Counted from the first letter of the stretch, positions 18,746 to 28,052 are shown. The stretch is DNA of 64,000 bases from CAVSDF01 sp963726715 (GCA_963726715.1 CAVSDF010000010.1:124001-188000); one strand, 5' to 3'. Numbers and translations are program-made. The notes: a model not told the origin generated them from the sequence alone.

Positions 18746-20326
18746 TCAAATGCGTCGTTTGCCGAGGGCTTTGAGGACGACGGTGGCGGCGTTTCGCCCG
18801 CTCGCGCCCATGATCCCGCCGCCGGGGTGCGTGCTCGCGCCGGTGAGGTAGAGGCCGGGGACGTGCGTCTTGTAGCCCGCCATCCCGACGAGCGGACGGG
18901 CGCAGAACATCTGGTCGAGGCTCATTTCGAGGTGCATCACGTTGCCGCGGAGGAGGCCGAGTTCGCGCTCCAACCACTCCGGGTGCTGGAAAAGCGTGCC
19001 GACGACTTTGCCGCGCGTGCCCGGTGCCACTTTCTCGTACGTGTCGAGGAGCTTGTCGGCCTCGCGCTCGGCGATGTCGTCCCAGCGCTGCCCACCGGCG
19101 AGTTGATACGGGTAATACTGCCCCCAGAGCCACAGCACCTCGCCCCCCGGCGGCGCGAGCGTGTCGTCGACGGCGGAGAAGGTCATGGCCACGATGGGCG
19201 GATCGGACGCCGGCTTGCCGACGAGCGAATCGCCGTAGGCGGCGAGGATCTGCTCGGTCGAGTGGCAGACGAGGCCCAGCCCGACGCGCGCCTCGCGCCC
19301 CGGCGACGCCGTATACTCGACCGGCGCATCGAGGGCGACCCGCAGAATGGCGCCAAATCCGTTGCCGACGCGCAGATTCGCGGCTTCGGGCGGTCGCAGT
19401 TCCTCGGGCAGCAGGTGCGAGAGCGTCGTCACCGCGTGGCACCCGGCCACGACCGCGCGGGCGGTCACGTCGCGCACCCCCTCGTCCGTGCGGACGCGGA
19501 TTCCGGTCGCCTTCTTGCCCTCGGTCAGAATTGCCTCGACGGGCGCTGACACGTGGACCTCGCCTCCGTGCGCCTCGATGTGCCGCCGGAGCGCGACCGT
19601 CAGCATCCCCGATCCGCCCTTCGGGCGCCCGATGCCGCCTTCGTGGTAGAGCGGGTGCCAGAGCAGAAACGGCCCCGACATCGGCTCGGTCGGGGGCGGC
19701 CCGGACTGCGAGGCCATCCAGTCGAGCGCCGCGCGGATCTTCGGCTCTTTGAAGTACGCCTGCGTCACCTCGCCGAACGGGCGCAGGATCATCTGCAGCG
19801 CCTGCTTCCACGGCAGCGTCGTCGACCGTCCTTTGAGCGCCGACCGTCCGATGCCAAACGGCGTGGGCGCCTGCAGAAAGACATCCCGAACGGTGCGCGA
19901 GAACGGCAGCCAGTCGGTGCAGAAGCGTCGGTAGGCGTCCCCCTCGCCAGGGTACTTGCTGTTCAGATGATCGACGGTGCGGTCGAGGTCTCGGTAGATG
20001 AACAGGCTGTCGCCGTCGGGGAAGGGGGCGAAGAACAGGGGATCGAGCTCGATGTATTCCAGCCCGTAGCGTTCCAACCCGAGCTCCTCGACGATGGGAG
20101 TGAGGCGGATCAGGATATGTGCGCTCCCACCGAGATCGAACTGGTATCCAGGGATGTGCTCGATGGTGGAAACGGCGCCGCCGACCATGGAGCGCTTCTC
20201 GAACACGCCGACACGGGCGCCCGCCTGTGCGAGGTACGCAGCCGAGACGAGCGCATTGTGCCCGGCGCCAATGACGACGACGTCGTAGTCCGTTGCGCGG
20301 CGCGTCGGCGCTCTCCTGAGGTTCAT
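18746..20326 (-). CDS. FAD-dependent carotenoid oxidoreductase, CrtO/phytoene-desaturase-like
   Basis: 526 residues. The N-terminal dinucleotide-binding motif is VVVIGAGHNALVSAAYLAQ, followed by the acidic residue of VFEKRSMVGGAV. The C-terminal FAD motif is GLYLTGASTHPGGGIMGASG. The spacing and the GHNALVSAAYL variant are closer to CrtO-type carotene ketolases and PYROXD2-like proteins than to classical CrtI. Next to a lycopene cyclase it probably acts in carotenoid synthesis, as a ketolase or desaturase; the exact reaction is inference. The gene starts 14 nt from a 13-mer copy at 20340 and is followed by crtYcd after 70 nt. Confidence 0.8.
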   Translation of the reverse strand: MNLRRAPTRRATDYDVVVIGAGHNALVSAAYLAQAGARVGVFEKRSMVGGAVSTIEHIPGYQFDLGGSAHILIRLTPIVEELGLERYGLEYIELDPLFFAPFPDGDSLFIYRDLDRTVDHLNSKYPGEGDAYRRFCTDWLPFSRTVRDVFLQAPTPFGIGRSALKGRSTTLPWKQALQMILRPFGEVTQAYFKEPKIRAALDWMASQSGPPPTEPMSGPFLLWHPLYHEGGIGRPKGGSGMLTVALRRHIEAHGGEVHVSAPVEAILTEGKKATGIRVRTDEGVRDVTARAVVAGCHAVTTLSHLLPEELRPPEAANLRVGNGFGAILRVALDAPVEYTASPGREARVGLGLVCHSTEQILAAYGDSLVGKPASDPPIVAMTFSAVDDTLAPPGGEVLWLWGQYYPYQLAGGQRWDDIAEREADKLLDTYEKVAPGTRGKVVGTLFQHPEWLERELGLLRGNVMHLEMSLDQMFCARPLVGMAGYKTHVPGLYLTGASTHPGGGIMGASGRNAATVVLKALGKRRI

Positions 20327-20339
20327 GGGTTTGTGAAGT

Positions 20340-20352
20340 ACGTTATTGCTAT
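20340..20352 (+). repeat. Polar 13-mer copy 5 (ACGTTATTGCTAT)
   Basis: Plus-strand copy with two mismatches between the CrtO-like gene and the PIN toxin gene. It is the last plus-strand copy before the palindrome at 21171. Confidence 0.5.
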
Positions 20353-20357
20353 CTAAA

Positions 20358-20758
20358 TTAACACCGCAGAAGCGGGATATTGTACCGACTTAAAATCTCG
20401 TCCGGGGTGACGAGGGGGAGGTGTTCGAGACGCGCCTGCGCAACGCGCATCCGGTCGAACGGGTCGCGGTGGTAAAGGGGGGAGGCGCGGCAGTCTCGGC
20501 GTAGGCGCTCGTCATCGGAAGCTCGGTGAACCCTTGATCGCGTGCCGCCCGCGCGATGTGCGCCGAGGGACGCGGCAGCTTGCCGGTCGCCACCTTGATC
20601 TCGATCTCCCAGACGCTGGCCGCAGACACGAACACCGGGACGGCCTCGTCGAGCAGCGCCGCCGTGACGTTCACGGGCAGATCGTCCGGACGTGCAAGCG
20701 CGCAGACGAGCGCGTACGTATCGAGGAGAAGGCCCCGTCCGTAGGAAGGCGGTTCCAT
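20358..20758 (-). CDS. PIN-domain ribonuclease toxin (VapC type), frameshifted
   Basis: The N-terminal two thirds read in one frame: GLLLDTYALVCALARP with the first catalytic Asp, then VFVSAASVWEIEIKVATGKL with the conserved Glu. The last third reads in another: YHRDPFDRMRVAQARLEHLPLVTPDEIL, carrying the acidic D-x-x-D pair. Adding one C to the C6 run at about 20483-20488 restores a normal PIN protein of about 133 residues. VapC toxins cleave tRNA or rRNA and are held by the antitoxin encoded just upstream. The start codon overlaps the antitoxin stop (TGATG). Homopolymer slippage, sequencing error or true inactivation are all possible. Confidence 0.8.
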
Positions 20759-21003
20759 CAGCGGCCTGCGCGCGGCTCACCCTCAAACGCGTCGGCATCC
20801 GAATCGTCCGCTGCGAGAGCCGCGCGCAGATCACCGGGCACGGACCAGCTCGACGAGAGCGTGCCGAGGCGTCGTCCGGGTGGCGGGAGCGGCGCTCGAA
20901 GCTCAGCGACGGCCAGACCGCGCCGCGTGATCACGACGTGCTCGCCCGCTTCGACCCGGCGCAGCAGATCCGACAGGCGAGCCATGGCGATGTGCAGCGG
21001 CAC
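20758..21003 (-). CDS. Phd/YefM-type antitoxin of the PIN toxin
   Basis: About 81 residues from a GTG at 21003. The core is MARLSDLLRRVEAGEHVVIT followed by RRGLAVAELRAP, the classic prevent-host-death fold, in which a helix LSxLLxRVExGE leads to the strand VVITRRGxxVAxL. The C-terminal tail is the likely toxin-binding segment. It ends one base into the PIN gene, so both are made from one transcript, probably autoregulated by the antitoxin. The frame is open upstream to 21078, so the start is uncertain. Confidence 0.8.
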   Translation of the reverse strand: MPLHIAMARLSDLLRRVEAGEHVVITRRGLAVAELRAPLPPPGRRLGTLSSSWSVPGDLRAALAADDSDADAFEGEPRAGR

Positions 21004-21170
21004 GGTATGGGCGGCGAGTCGTTTATCGAGATGGTCAGACGAAGTGGCCAGCACGGGAGCGCCGTCACGCCGTCGCAATGCCGCTGTTCCGTTGAGCGCA
21101 GAGAGGCGCCGGAGACATCCCGGATCTGCCTGCGCGCACCAGCGGTGGTTGAAAAAGCCCTTGCAATCCG

Positions 21171-21199
21171 ACTACCGATAATTTATCATTATCGGTAGT
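21171..21199. repeat. Perfect dif-like palindrome upstream of the tyrosine recombinase
   Basis: Arms ACTACCGATAAT and ATTATCGGTAGT, 12 bp each and perfect, around TTATC. This is a strikingly AT-rich site in high-GC sequence, 22 nt before the recombinase start. The inner ATAAT-5-ATTAT resembles dif (ATAAT-4-ATTAT) and other tyrosine-recombinase core sites. An operator for the recombinase gene is the alternative. All twelve 13-mer copies point toward it. Confidence 0.7.
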
Positions 21200-21220
21200 G
21201 ACGACACGATTCCAACCGCC

Positions 21221-22243
21221 ATGCCCACTCAGCGCCCGCGCCGCGCCACGCCACCTGCGCCTTCCGGAAGCACCTCCGCGCTCGTCCGCCGGATGCGGCC
21301 GACCGAAGCGGGGGCTGTCATCCTCGCCGCCGCGACCGAACGCGCACGGCAGTACCACGGGCAGTCCAAGTCGAAGAACACCCTCCGCGCCTACGCCGCC
21401 GACTGGCGTCACTTCGAGGCGTGGTGCGTGGAGGTCGGGCGTTCGGCACTGCCGTCGGATGCTGAGACCGTCGCGCTCTACATCTCCGACCTTGCCGCGA
21501 CGTCTCGGGTTTCGACGATCCAGCGGCGCCTGACCACGATCAACAAGGCACACGAAACCGAGAGTCTCGTCTCGCCCGCTCGTCACCCGCTCGTCAAGGA
21601 CGTTTTCGACGGCATCAAGCGCGAACTCGGCGTCTTCCAGCGTGGCAAGACCCCGCTGCTGCTCCCCGACATCCGGCAGATGGTCGACACGTGCGAAGAC
21701 ACAATAACGGGGATGCGCGACCGGGCGATTCTGCTGCTCGGGTTCTCGGGCGCCTTTCGACGGTCCGAACTTGCCGCTCTGTCGATTTCGGATCTCACCG
21801 TCGGGAGCGAGGGACTCGTCGTGTTTCTCGCCCGGTCCAAGACCGACCAGGAAGGCCAAGGTGTCAAGAAGGCGATCCCGTACGGGCAGCACGCGGCCAC
21901 GTGCCCCGTTCGCGCCGTCGAAGCGTGGGTTGATGTGCTGGGCGAAGCGTCAGGACCCGTCTTCCGGCGCGTATACGCGACTGGCCGAATCGGAACGCAC
22001 GCACTCTCCGACCGCACCATCGCACTCGTCGTCAAGAAAGCCGCCCTCGCCGCCGGGCTCGATCCGAAACCCTATGCCGGGCACAGCCTGCGCTCGGGGT
22101 TTGCCACGCAGGCGGCGATCTCTGGCGTCTCCGAGCGCGCGATCCTCAAACAAGGAAACTGGGCGAGCGAGCGGATGGCCCGCCGCTACATCCGCGACGC
22201 CAACCTCTTCCGCGACAACGCCGCCGGGCAAATCGGGCTGTGA
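21221..22243 (+). CDS. Tyrosine recombinase / integrase (Xer-like)
   Basis: 340 residues. The N-terminal SAM-like core-binding domain (about 40-125) contains KSKNTLRAYAADWRHFEAWC. The catalytic domain has Arg180 in GFSGAFRRSELAAL, a Lys in LARSKTDQEGQG, His288 and Arg291 in HSLRSGFATQ, and the nucleophile Tyr323 in MARRYIRDA, so all the essential residues are present. Such enzymes cut and rejoin DNA through a 3'-phosphotyrosine at inverted-repeat core sites. A perfect palindrome of the right size lies directly upstream. It could be a phage or island integrase, or a Xer-type resolvase; the family has many Rhodothermales-like members annotated only as site-specific integrase. No other phage gene is nearby. 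Confidence 0.9.
   Translation: MPTQRPRRATPPAPSGSTSALVRRMRPTEAGAVILAAATERARQYHGQSKSKNTLRAYAADWRHFEAWCVEVGRSALPSDAETVALYISDLAATSRVSTIQRRLTTINKAHETESLVSPARHPLVKDVFDGIKRELGVFQRGKTPLLLPDIRQMVDTCEDTITGMRDRAILLLGFSGAFRRSELAALSISDLTVGSEGLVVFLARSKTDQEGQGVKKAIPYGQHAATCPVRAVEAWVDVLGEASGPVFRRVYATGRIGTHALSDRTIALVVKKAALAAGLDPKPYAGHSLRSGFATQAAISGVSERAILKQGNWASERMARRYIRDANLFRDNAAGQIGL
21702..21710 (-). repeat. Polar 13-mer copy 6, partial (CCGTTATTG)
   Basis: Nine-base exact core on the minus strand inside the recombinase gene. It is the first copy right of the palindrome and the first in the opposite orientation. Confidence 0.45.
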
Positions 22244-22343
22244 CGGCTACGAAGGCCCTTCCCTGTTGGATGACAGACGTGTCCCGCTTGCTTAGCGAGA
22301 GGCTATGGCCTTCCTGGAAAGTCAGGTTGTTTCAGACATCGGC

Positions 22344-22356
22344 ATTGCAATAACAG
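22344..22356 (-). repeat. Polar 13-mer copy 7 (CTGTTATTGCAAT)
   Basis: Minus-strand copy with one mismatch, between the convergent recombinase and hydrolase genes. Confidence 0.65.
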
Positions 22357-22380
22357 CTCTCAAAATAGATGCCGCCACCG

Positions 22381-22399
22381 AGGTGCATTGCGTGCACCT
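22381..22399 (-). terminator. Small hairpin after the hydrolase gene
   Basis: Arms AGGTGCA and TGCACCT with a 5-nt loop directly follow the minus-strand hydrolase stop. There is no strong T-tract, so termination is uncertain. Confidence 0.35.
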
Positions 22400-23440
22400 T
22401 CAGCGTGTCTCGCGCAGGAAGTCGACGATGGCGTTGGTGAACGCCTCCGGCTGATCGACATGGACCATGTGACCGGCGTTCGGGATGCTCACGAGGCGCG
22501 CATTTGGGAAGGCGTCGGCCCATGCTTGGGCGCTGGCGGGGACGATCCAGTCGTCGTCTCCTGCGACGATGAGGACGGGCGTGGTGAACACGCGGGCGGC
22601 GGGCCGGAAGTCGAACCGTCCGAGCGAGGCACGAATCAGAGAGGCAACCCGAGGATAATCGCGGAGCGCAGCCTCGGGAGCCACGCAATCGCGCCCCTGA
22701 TAGCGAGAGAGTCCGGCGGCGCTTGCGAAGTAGGCCGGAGAGATCGCATCCATGAACGCACGACATGTCGCGGCGACATCCGCTCCCCCACCCTGCCGCC
22801 ACTCGCGCCACGCGACATCTGAACGCACTGCTGCTTCGGCGGGGAGCATCGCAGCCATCCGTTCGCTCGATGGCCCCGTAAACTCTACGGCGGCCCAGCC
22901 GGGAGCATGTAGGATCAGGTGGTCAATCGTATTGCCATAACGGACTGAGTAGTTCACTGCGAGCATCGCGCCCCACGAGTTGCCGACGAGCGTCATCGGC
23001 GAGAGGTGGAAGAAGCGGCGGACGGCGTCGAGGTCGTCGGCGTGGCGGTCGACGTGCAGCCATGCGGCGGCAGCATCTCCTGCGGGTGCGAGCGTCGAGC
23101 GGCCTCCGCCGCGTTGGTCGTAGTAGACGACGGTAAAGCGTTCGTGGAGCGGACCGAGGTCCGGAATCAGGTACTCGGCGTCGAGCGCTGGCCCCCCGTG
23201 GAGCATCACGAGCGTGTCACGTCCGCGCCCGACCACCTCGGCGTGAAGGCGAACACCGTCGGCCACATCGATCATCCACTCGCGCCGCGGCATGTCGTCG
23301 CGTGAAGGCGGTGGGCGCGGCGCCGGAGTGCGCGCCACGCCATACGCGTCGGTGTTCGTCTCGGAGACGGGCGCCTGTGCCGGTGCGCACGCGGAGGCCA
23401 ACACGAGAGCGCCGAGGGCAACGGACGGGATCAGACGCAT
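22400..23440 (-). CDS. Alpha/beta-hydrolase lipoprotein, proline-iminopeptidase-like
   Basis: 346 residues. It begins MRLIPSVALGALVLASACAP, a lipoprotein signal with the acylated Cys near residue 18. The hydrolase fold shows the oxyanion motif LVMLHGGPALDAEYLI, DQRGGGRSTLAP, the nucleophile elbow GNSWGAM (Ser), the acid GDDDWIVPA (Asp) and the base NAGHMVHVD (His). The HGGPG-like and DQRGxGxS motifs are those of the proline iminopeptidase (S33) family. It is probably a membrane-anchored, periplasm- or surface-facing peptidase or esterase. A 13-mer copy lies in frame. A TACTTGC-type promoter box precedes the start. Confidence 0.85.
   Translation of the reverse strand: MRLIPSVALGALVLASACAPAQAPVSETNTDAYGVARTPAPRPPPSRDDMPRREWMIDVADGVRLHAEVVGRGRDTLVMLHGGPALDAEYLIPDLGPLHERFTVVYYDQRGGGRSTLAPAGDAAAAWLHVDRHADDLDAVRRFFHLSPMTLVGNSWGAMLAVNYSVRYGNTIDHLILHAPGWAAVEFTGPSSERMAAMLPAEAAVRSDVAWREWRQGGGADVAATCRAFMDAISPAYFASAAGLSRYQGRDCVAPEAALRDYPRVASLIRASLGRFDFRPAARVFTTPVLIVAGDDDWIVPASAQAWADAFPNARLVSIPNAGHMVHVDQPEAFTNAIVDFLRETR
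22931..22943 (-). repeat. Polar 13-mer copy 8 (CCGTTATGGCAAT)
   Basis: Minus-strand copy with one mismatch, inside the hydrolase coding sequence, where it encodes RYGNT. Confidence 0.6.
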
Positions 23441-23448
23441 CGTTGAAT

Positions 23449-23456
23449 GCAAGTAG
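23449..23456 (-). promoter_or_regulatory. -7-like element CTACTTGC for the hydrolase
   Basis: On the minus strand CTACTTGC lies 8 nt before the ATG, so any transcript from it would have almost no leader. Confidence 0.35.
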
Positions 23457-23552
23457 GAGACGAACCTGTTCGTCCCGATGGGTGCCCCGTTTGCTCGACT
23501 CCCGAATGTTCGGGGCCACCGTGGACGCCTTTCCACAACGTGCTCCGATCCA

Positions 23553-24675
<1,123 letters not shown>

Positions 24676-24700
24676 GGTGTGTCGAGTTGTGAAGGGAACG

Positions 24701-24708
24701 GAAAGATA
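24701..24708 (-). promoter_or_regulatory. -7-like element TATCTTTC for the ABC ATPase gene
   Basis: TATCTTTC on the minus strand, 25 nt before the ATG at 24675, close to TAnnTTTG. Confidence 0.45.
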
Positions 24709-24841
24709 GGGCCTCGCAAGGTGCGGCGGAGCAGAATGTCGCCGCGGAGTGCAGGCGAGTCGGCGCCGGCGATGCGTCCGATGACGCTGGAAATTCCCGC
24801 ACTGCCGCGGTGCTCGACTGCCTTCGTCGGGACACGGCGGC

Positions 24842-24849
24842 TATTTTGC
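24842..24849 (+). promoter_or_regulatory. -7-like element TATTTTGC for the ThiD-like gene
   Basis: TATTTTGC lies 33 nt before the GTG at 24883 and matches the TAnnTTGC pattern. It supports that start over the ATGs upstream of it. Confidence 0.45.
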
Positions 24850-24882
24850 ACGGGTCTCGTGCGTCTCCCAGAACCCAATTCC

Positions 24883-25776
24883 GTGCTTCCGACCTCCGCC
24901 TCCTCGCCCACGTCCCGGACGGCTCCGGTGGCCTCTCCGTCGGTCTCGGGCGGTGCGACGTTCCGCCCGCTCATCGTCGGCGCGCACTACCCCGGCATCG
25001 AACGCGGCCTCATCGCCGACGCCGTTGCGGCTCGGGTGCTCGGAGGAGAGGCGCTGACGGTCTGCACGGCCCACGTCGTTGCGGGCGGCGGGCGGGTGAC
25101 GGATGTCCTGGAAGTACCGTCGGATACGGTCGCCGCGCAGTTCGAGCACCTGGCGGCGACGGGCGCGGTCGTGAGCGGCGTAAAGATCGGGATCACCGGC
25201 GGCGCCGCATCCATCCGTGCCATCGCCCGCGCGCTTGCGCCCATCACCGCGACCGGCGTACCCATCGTGCTCGACCTGACGCTCTCCGGCCCGAGCGGCG
25301 AGGACATTGCCGACGGCGGCGCCCGAGACGCGCTCGTGCGCGAGATCGTGCCCCTCGCCACCCTCGTCACGATCCGCCGCGCCGACGCCGAACTGGTCGT
25401 CGGGATGGAGATTCCGACGCTCGACGATGCGCAGGTGGCCGTCCAGCGCCTGCACCTGCGCGGTGCGACCCGCGTTCTGCTGCGGTGCGGGCGCATCGCC
25501 GCGAGCGCGTTCGAGCCAGGTGAAGCCGGCGAGTTTTCGACCGATCTCTACTACGACGGCGAGTCGTTCGCGCTCTTCGAAACGCCCCACATCGACGCCC
25601 CCGCGCTCCACGGCGCGTCGAGCGCCCTCACCCTCTCCCTCCTCGCCGCCCTCGCAGGCGGCGCCGCGCCCGAAGACGCCCTGCAAGTGGCCGAGCGCTT
25701 CACCGCCGACGCCCTCCGCGGCGCCACCGCCGCCACGACCGCCCCGGACTACGCCACCGCCGCCACGCCGCGCTGA
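24883..25776 (+). CDS. ThiD-like (phosphomethylpyrimidine kinase fold) protein lacking the catalytic Cys
   Basis: About 297 residues from GTG 24883; ATGs at 24772 and 24781 are alternatives. Segments follow the HMP/HMP-P kinase plan: a substrate loop around VGAHYPGIERGLIADAVAAR, the central AVVSGVKIGITGGAASIRAI, VPIVLDLTLSGPSGEDI, and a C-terminal helix near LHGASSALTLSLLAALAGG. In true ThiD the last motif is GTGCT with an anion hole and catalytic Cys; here it is HGASSAL, and the usual GxDPSGGAG start is HYPGIERG. It may therefore be a non-canonical kinase or a sensor. It is divergent from the ABC ATPase and 73 nt upstream of a LacI regulator. Confidence 0.65.
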   Translation: MLPTSASSPTSRTAPVASPSVSGGATFRPLIVGAHYPGIERGLIADAVAARVLGGEALTVCTAHVVAGGGRVTDVLEVPSDTVAAQFEHLAATGAVVSGVKIGITGGAASIRAIARALAPITATGVPIVLDLTLSGPSGEDIADGGARDALVREIVPLATLVTIRRADAELVVGMEIPTLDDAQVAVQRLHLRGATRVLLRCGRIAASAFEPGEAGEFSTDLYYDGESFALFETPHIDAPALHGASSALTLSLLAALAGGAAPEDALQVAERFTADALRGATAATTAPDYATAATPR

Positions 25777-25849
25777 CCCTGACGGTCTGGCCTGTACCGG
25801 CCCGCCGCCGCGCGTCCTCATTTCCGCCTCACCCGACCGCCCCCGACCG

Positions 25850-26884
25850 ATGGCACACGACAAGATCAAAGCCACCATCTACGATGTCGCCGCCCGCGCC
25901 GGTGTCGCCATCTCGACGGTCTCGCGCGTGCTCAACGACTCGCACGACGTCTCCGAGCCGACGCGCAAGCGGGTCAACGCGGCCATCCAGGCGCTGAACT
26001 TCCGCCCCGACCGTACCGCCAAGAGCCTGGCCCACAAGACCACGCGCTCGCTCTGCATCGCCCTCCCGAGCTTCACGACGCCGTTCCACACCGAGCTCTT
26101 GAAGGGTGTACGCTCGCGGTTGAAGGACCTCGACATGGACCTGCTCCTCTGCGACCTCGGCTCGGCGACGCCCCACGAAACGCTCCTCTCGTTCCTCAAG
26201 CGCGGCACCGTCGATGGCCTGCTGCTCGCGGGGATGGAGATCACACCCGAACTCGCCTCCGAGTTGAAGGCCCTCTTCGCGCCCGTCGTGCTCGTCGGGC
26301 ACACGTCCGAGCAGTTTGATTCGTACGTGTGGGACGACGAGGCGGGCGCTCGGGTGGCGACCGAGCACCTGCTCTCGCTCGGCCACCGGCGCATCGGCTT
26401 CATCAAGGCCGACTCGCAGTCGCCGCTGATGAACGGGCGGCTTGCCGGATTCCACGGCGCCCTCCGCGCCGCAGGCATCGAGCCCGACCCCGCCCTCGAA
26501 GTCACCGGCGTCACCGACAAGCACGCCGGGTTCTCCGAAGAGGCCGGCAGCGAAGCAATGTCCGCCCTGATGCAGGCCGCGCCCGACGTGACCGCCGTCT
26601 TCGCCTGCTCCGACGTGCAGGCCTTCGGCATCTTCCTGACGCTCCGCGAGGCGTCGATCCGCGTCCCCCGCGACCTGTCCGTCGTCGGCTACGACGATGT
26701 CAAGGTGAGCCGGTATCTCGGCCTGACCAGCGTCGACCAGAAGATGCTCGACGTGGGCGCCCGCGCCACAGACCGCCTGATCGAGCGCGTGACGGGCCAG
26801 CGGACCGGCCCCGCAGAGTGCGTCACCGTCACCCCGGAACTGCGCATCCGCTTCACCACCGGCGCGCCGAAGGCCACCGCCTGA
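25850..26884 (+). CDS. LacI-family transcriptional regulator
   Basis: 344 residues. The N-terminal helix-turn-helix and hinge (residues 8-60) read TIYDVAARAGVAISTVSRVL, then NDSHDVSEPTRKRVNAAI. The periplasmic-binding-protein-like effector domain follows, with VDGLLLAGMEIT, LGHRRIGFIK, VFACSDVQAFGIF and the conserved SVVGYDDVKVSRYL. Such regulators bind operators as dimers and respond to sugars or nucleosides. Its neighbours, a carbohydrate-type ABC ATPase and a ThiD/PfkB-fold kinase-like protein, fit a sugar or nucleoside regulon. No clear operator was found. Confidence 0.92.
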   Translation: MAHDKIKATIYDVAARAGVAISTVSRVLNDSHDVSEPTRKRVNAAIQALNFRPDRTAKSLAHKTTRSLCIALPSFTTPFHTELLKGVRSRLKDLDMDLLLCDLGSATPHETLLSFLKRGTVDGLLLAGMEITPELASELKALFAPVVLVGHTSEQFDSYVWDDEAGARVATEHLLSLGHRRIGFIKADSQSPLMNGRLAGFHGALRAAGIEPDPALEVTGVTDKHAGFSEEAGSEAMSALMQAAPDVTAVFACSDVQAFGIFLTLREASIRVPRDLSVVGYDDVKVSRYLGLTSVDQKMLDVGARATDRLIERVTGQRTGPAECVTVTPELRIRFTTGAPKATA

Positions 26885-27031
26885 GCACGTCGACGCTCAG
26901 GTTGTGAGTTCGTGAGAGGATGAGGATGATTCAGCGCGATCAGCCCGGCTCAGCCCTCACCTGACTCGAATCTGGCCTCCAGCATCGCCCACGATCGATT
27001 CGGCTCGTTTACGTCAACTTTTCCCGCCCCG

Positions 27032-27991
27032 ATGACCGACGTGGACCTCGCCGCCGCGCTACCGCGCGCCCTCGCCACGACCGACCTGCGCAGTGCCCTG
27101 CCCGGCCTCGGCGCCCCGTACCGCGGGAAGGTGCGCGACGTTTACCCGATGCCGCCGGACGAGGGTGGCGAGCGCCTGCTGATCGTCACCACCGACCGCA
27201 TCTCGGCGTTCGACCACGTCTTCGACGAGGCGATCCCGTACAAGGGGCAGGTCCTCAACCGCCTCGCGGCCCACGTCTTCGAGCGAATCGCCGACATCGC
27301 GCCGCACCATTTGCTCAGTGTGCCGCACGGCGCCGTCGCCATCACGCGGGCCTGCACGCCGGTGCCGGTGGAGTTCGTCGTGCGCGGGCACCTCGCCGGG
27401 CACGCACTCCGCGTCTACGAGAGCGGCGGACGCGACCTCTGCGGCGTGCGTTTGCCCGATGGCCTGCGACCGTACGAAGCGCTCCCGGCGCCTGTTCTGA
27501 CGCCTGCGACCAAAGCCGCCGAAGGCCACGACGAAGACACGACCCTCGCCGATGTCGTCGCGCGCGGAATCCTGCCGCAGGCCGACGCTGACGCGCTCCA
27601 CGACCTTTCGCTCGCCCTCTTCCGGCGTGGACAGGAGATCGCGGCGGCGCGCGGCCTGGTCCTCCTCGACACCAAGTTCGAGTTCGGACGTGACTCCGCG
27701 GGCCAGTGGCGCGTCATCGACGAAGTGCTCACGCCCGACTCGTCGCGCTACGCTCTCGCCAGTGGCTTCGACGAGGCGGTAGAACGGGGCGAGACGCCGC
27801 GGCACCTGTCGAAGGAGTTCATGCGCGAGTGGCTGCTCGCGCTCGGCTACCGCGGCGACGGCCCCGCCCCTGCCCTGCCGGACGCGCTACGTGTCTCGGT
27901 TGCCCGCCGATACCTGGACCTCTTCGAAACCCTCACCGGCATCTCCTTCGCTCCCGATGAGCGAGTCATTTCTGATGCAATAACGGCCTGA
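27032..27991 (+). CDS. purC: Phosphoribosylaminoimidazole-succinocarboxamide synthase
   Basis: 319 residues, in the longer SAICAR-synthase form. It ligates aspartate to CAIR with ATP in de novo purine synthesis. Motifs: YRGKVRDVYPMPPDEGG near residue 30, TTDRISAFDHVFDEAIPYKG, VEFVVRGHLAGHALRVYESG, LLDTKFEFG, and the signature DEVLTPDSSRYALAS. The C-terminal SDAITA is encoded by a copy of the polar 13-mer. The gene stands alone, not in a pur operon, and faces the peroxiredoxin gene across a strong shared hairpin. Confidence 0.95.
   Translation: MTDVDLAAALPRALATTDLRSALPGLGAPYRGKVRDVYPMPPDEGGERLLIVTTDRISAFDHVFDEAIPYKGQVLNRLAAHVFERIADIAPHHLLSVPHGAVAITRACTPVPVEFVVRGHLAGHALRVYESGGRDLCGVRLPDGLRPYEALPAPVLTPATKAAEGHDEDTTLADVVARGILPQADADALHDLSLALFRRGQEIAAARGLVLLDTKFEFGRDSAGQWRVIDEVLTPDSSRYALASGFDEAVERGETPRHLSKEFMREWLLALGYRGDGPAPALPDALRVSVARRYLDLFETLTGISFAPDERVISDAITA
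27974..27986 (-). repeat. Polar 13-mer copy 10 (CCGTTATTGCATC)
   Basis: Minus-strand copy within the last codons of plus-strand purC. Its orientation follows position in the window and not the strand of the gene it sits in. Confidence 0.6.
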
Positions 27992-28018
27992 TCCTGGGGT
28001 GTGGCGATCAAGGAACGG

Positions 28019-28052
28019 AACGCCTGCCAGATCCGGAGACCAGGCAGGCGTT
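28019..28052. terminator. Bidirectional terminator between purC and the peroxiredoxin gene
   Basis: Perfect 10-bp arms AACGCCTGCC and GGCAGGCGTT with a 14-nt loop, placed between two convergent stops. Confidence 0.6.
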
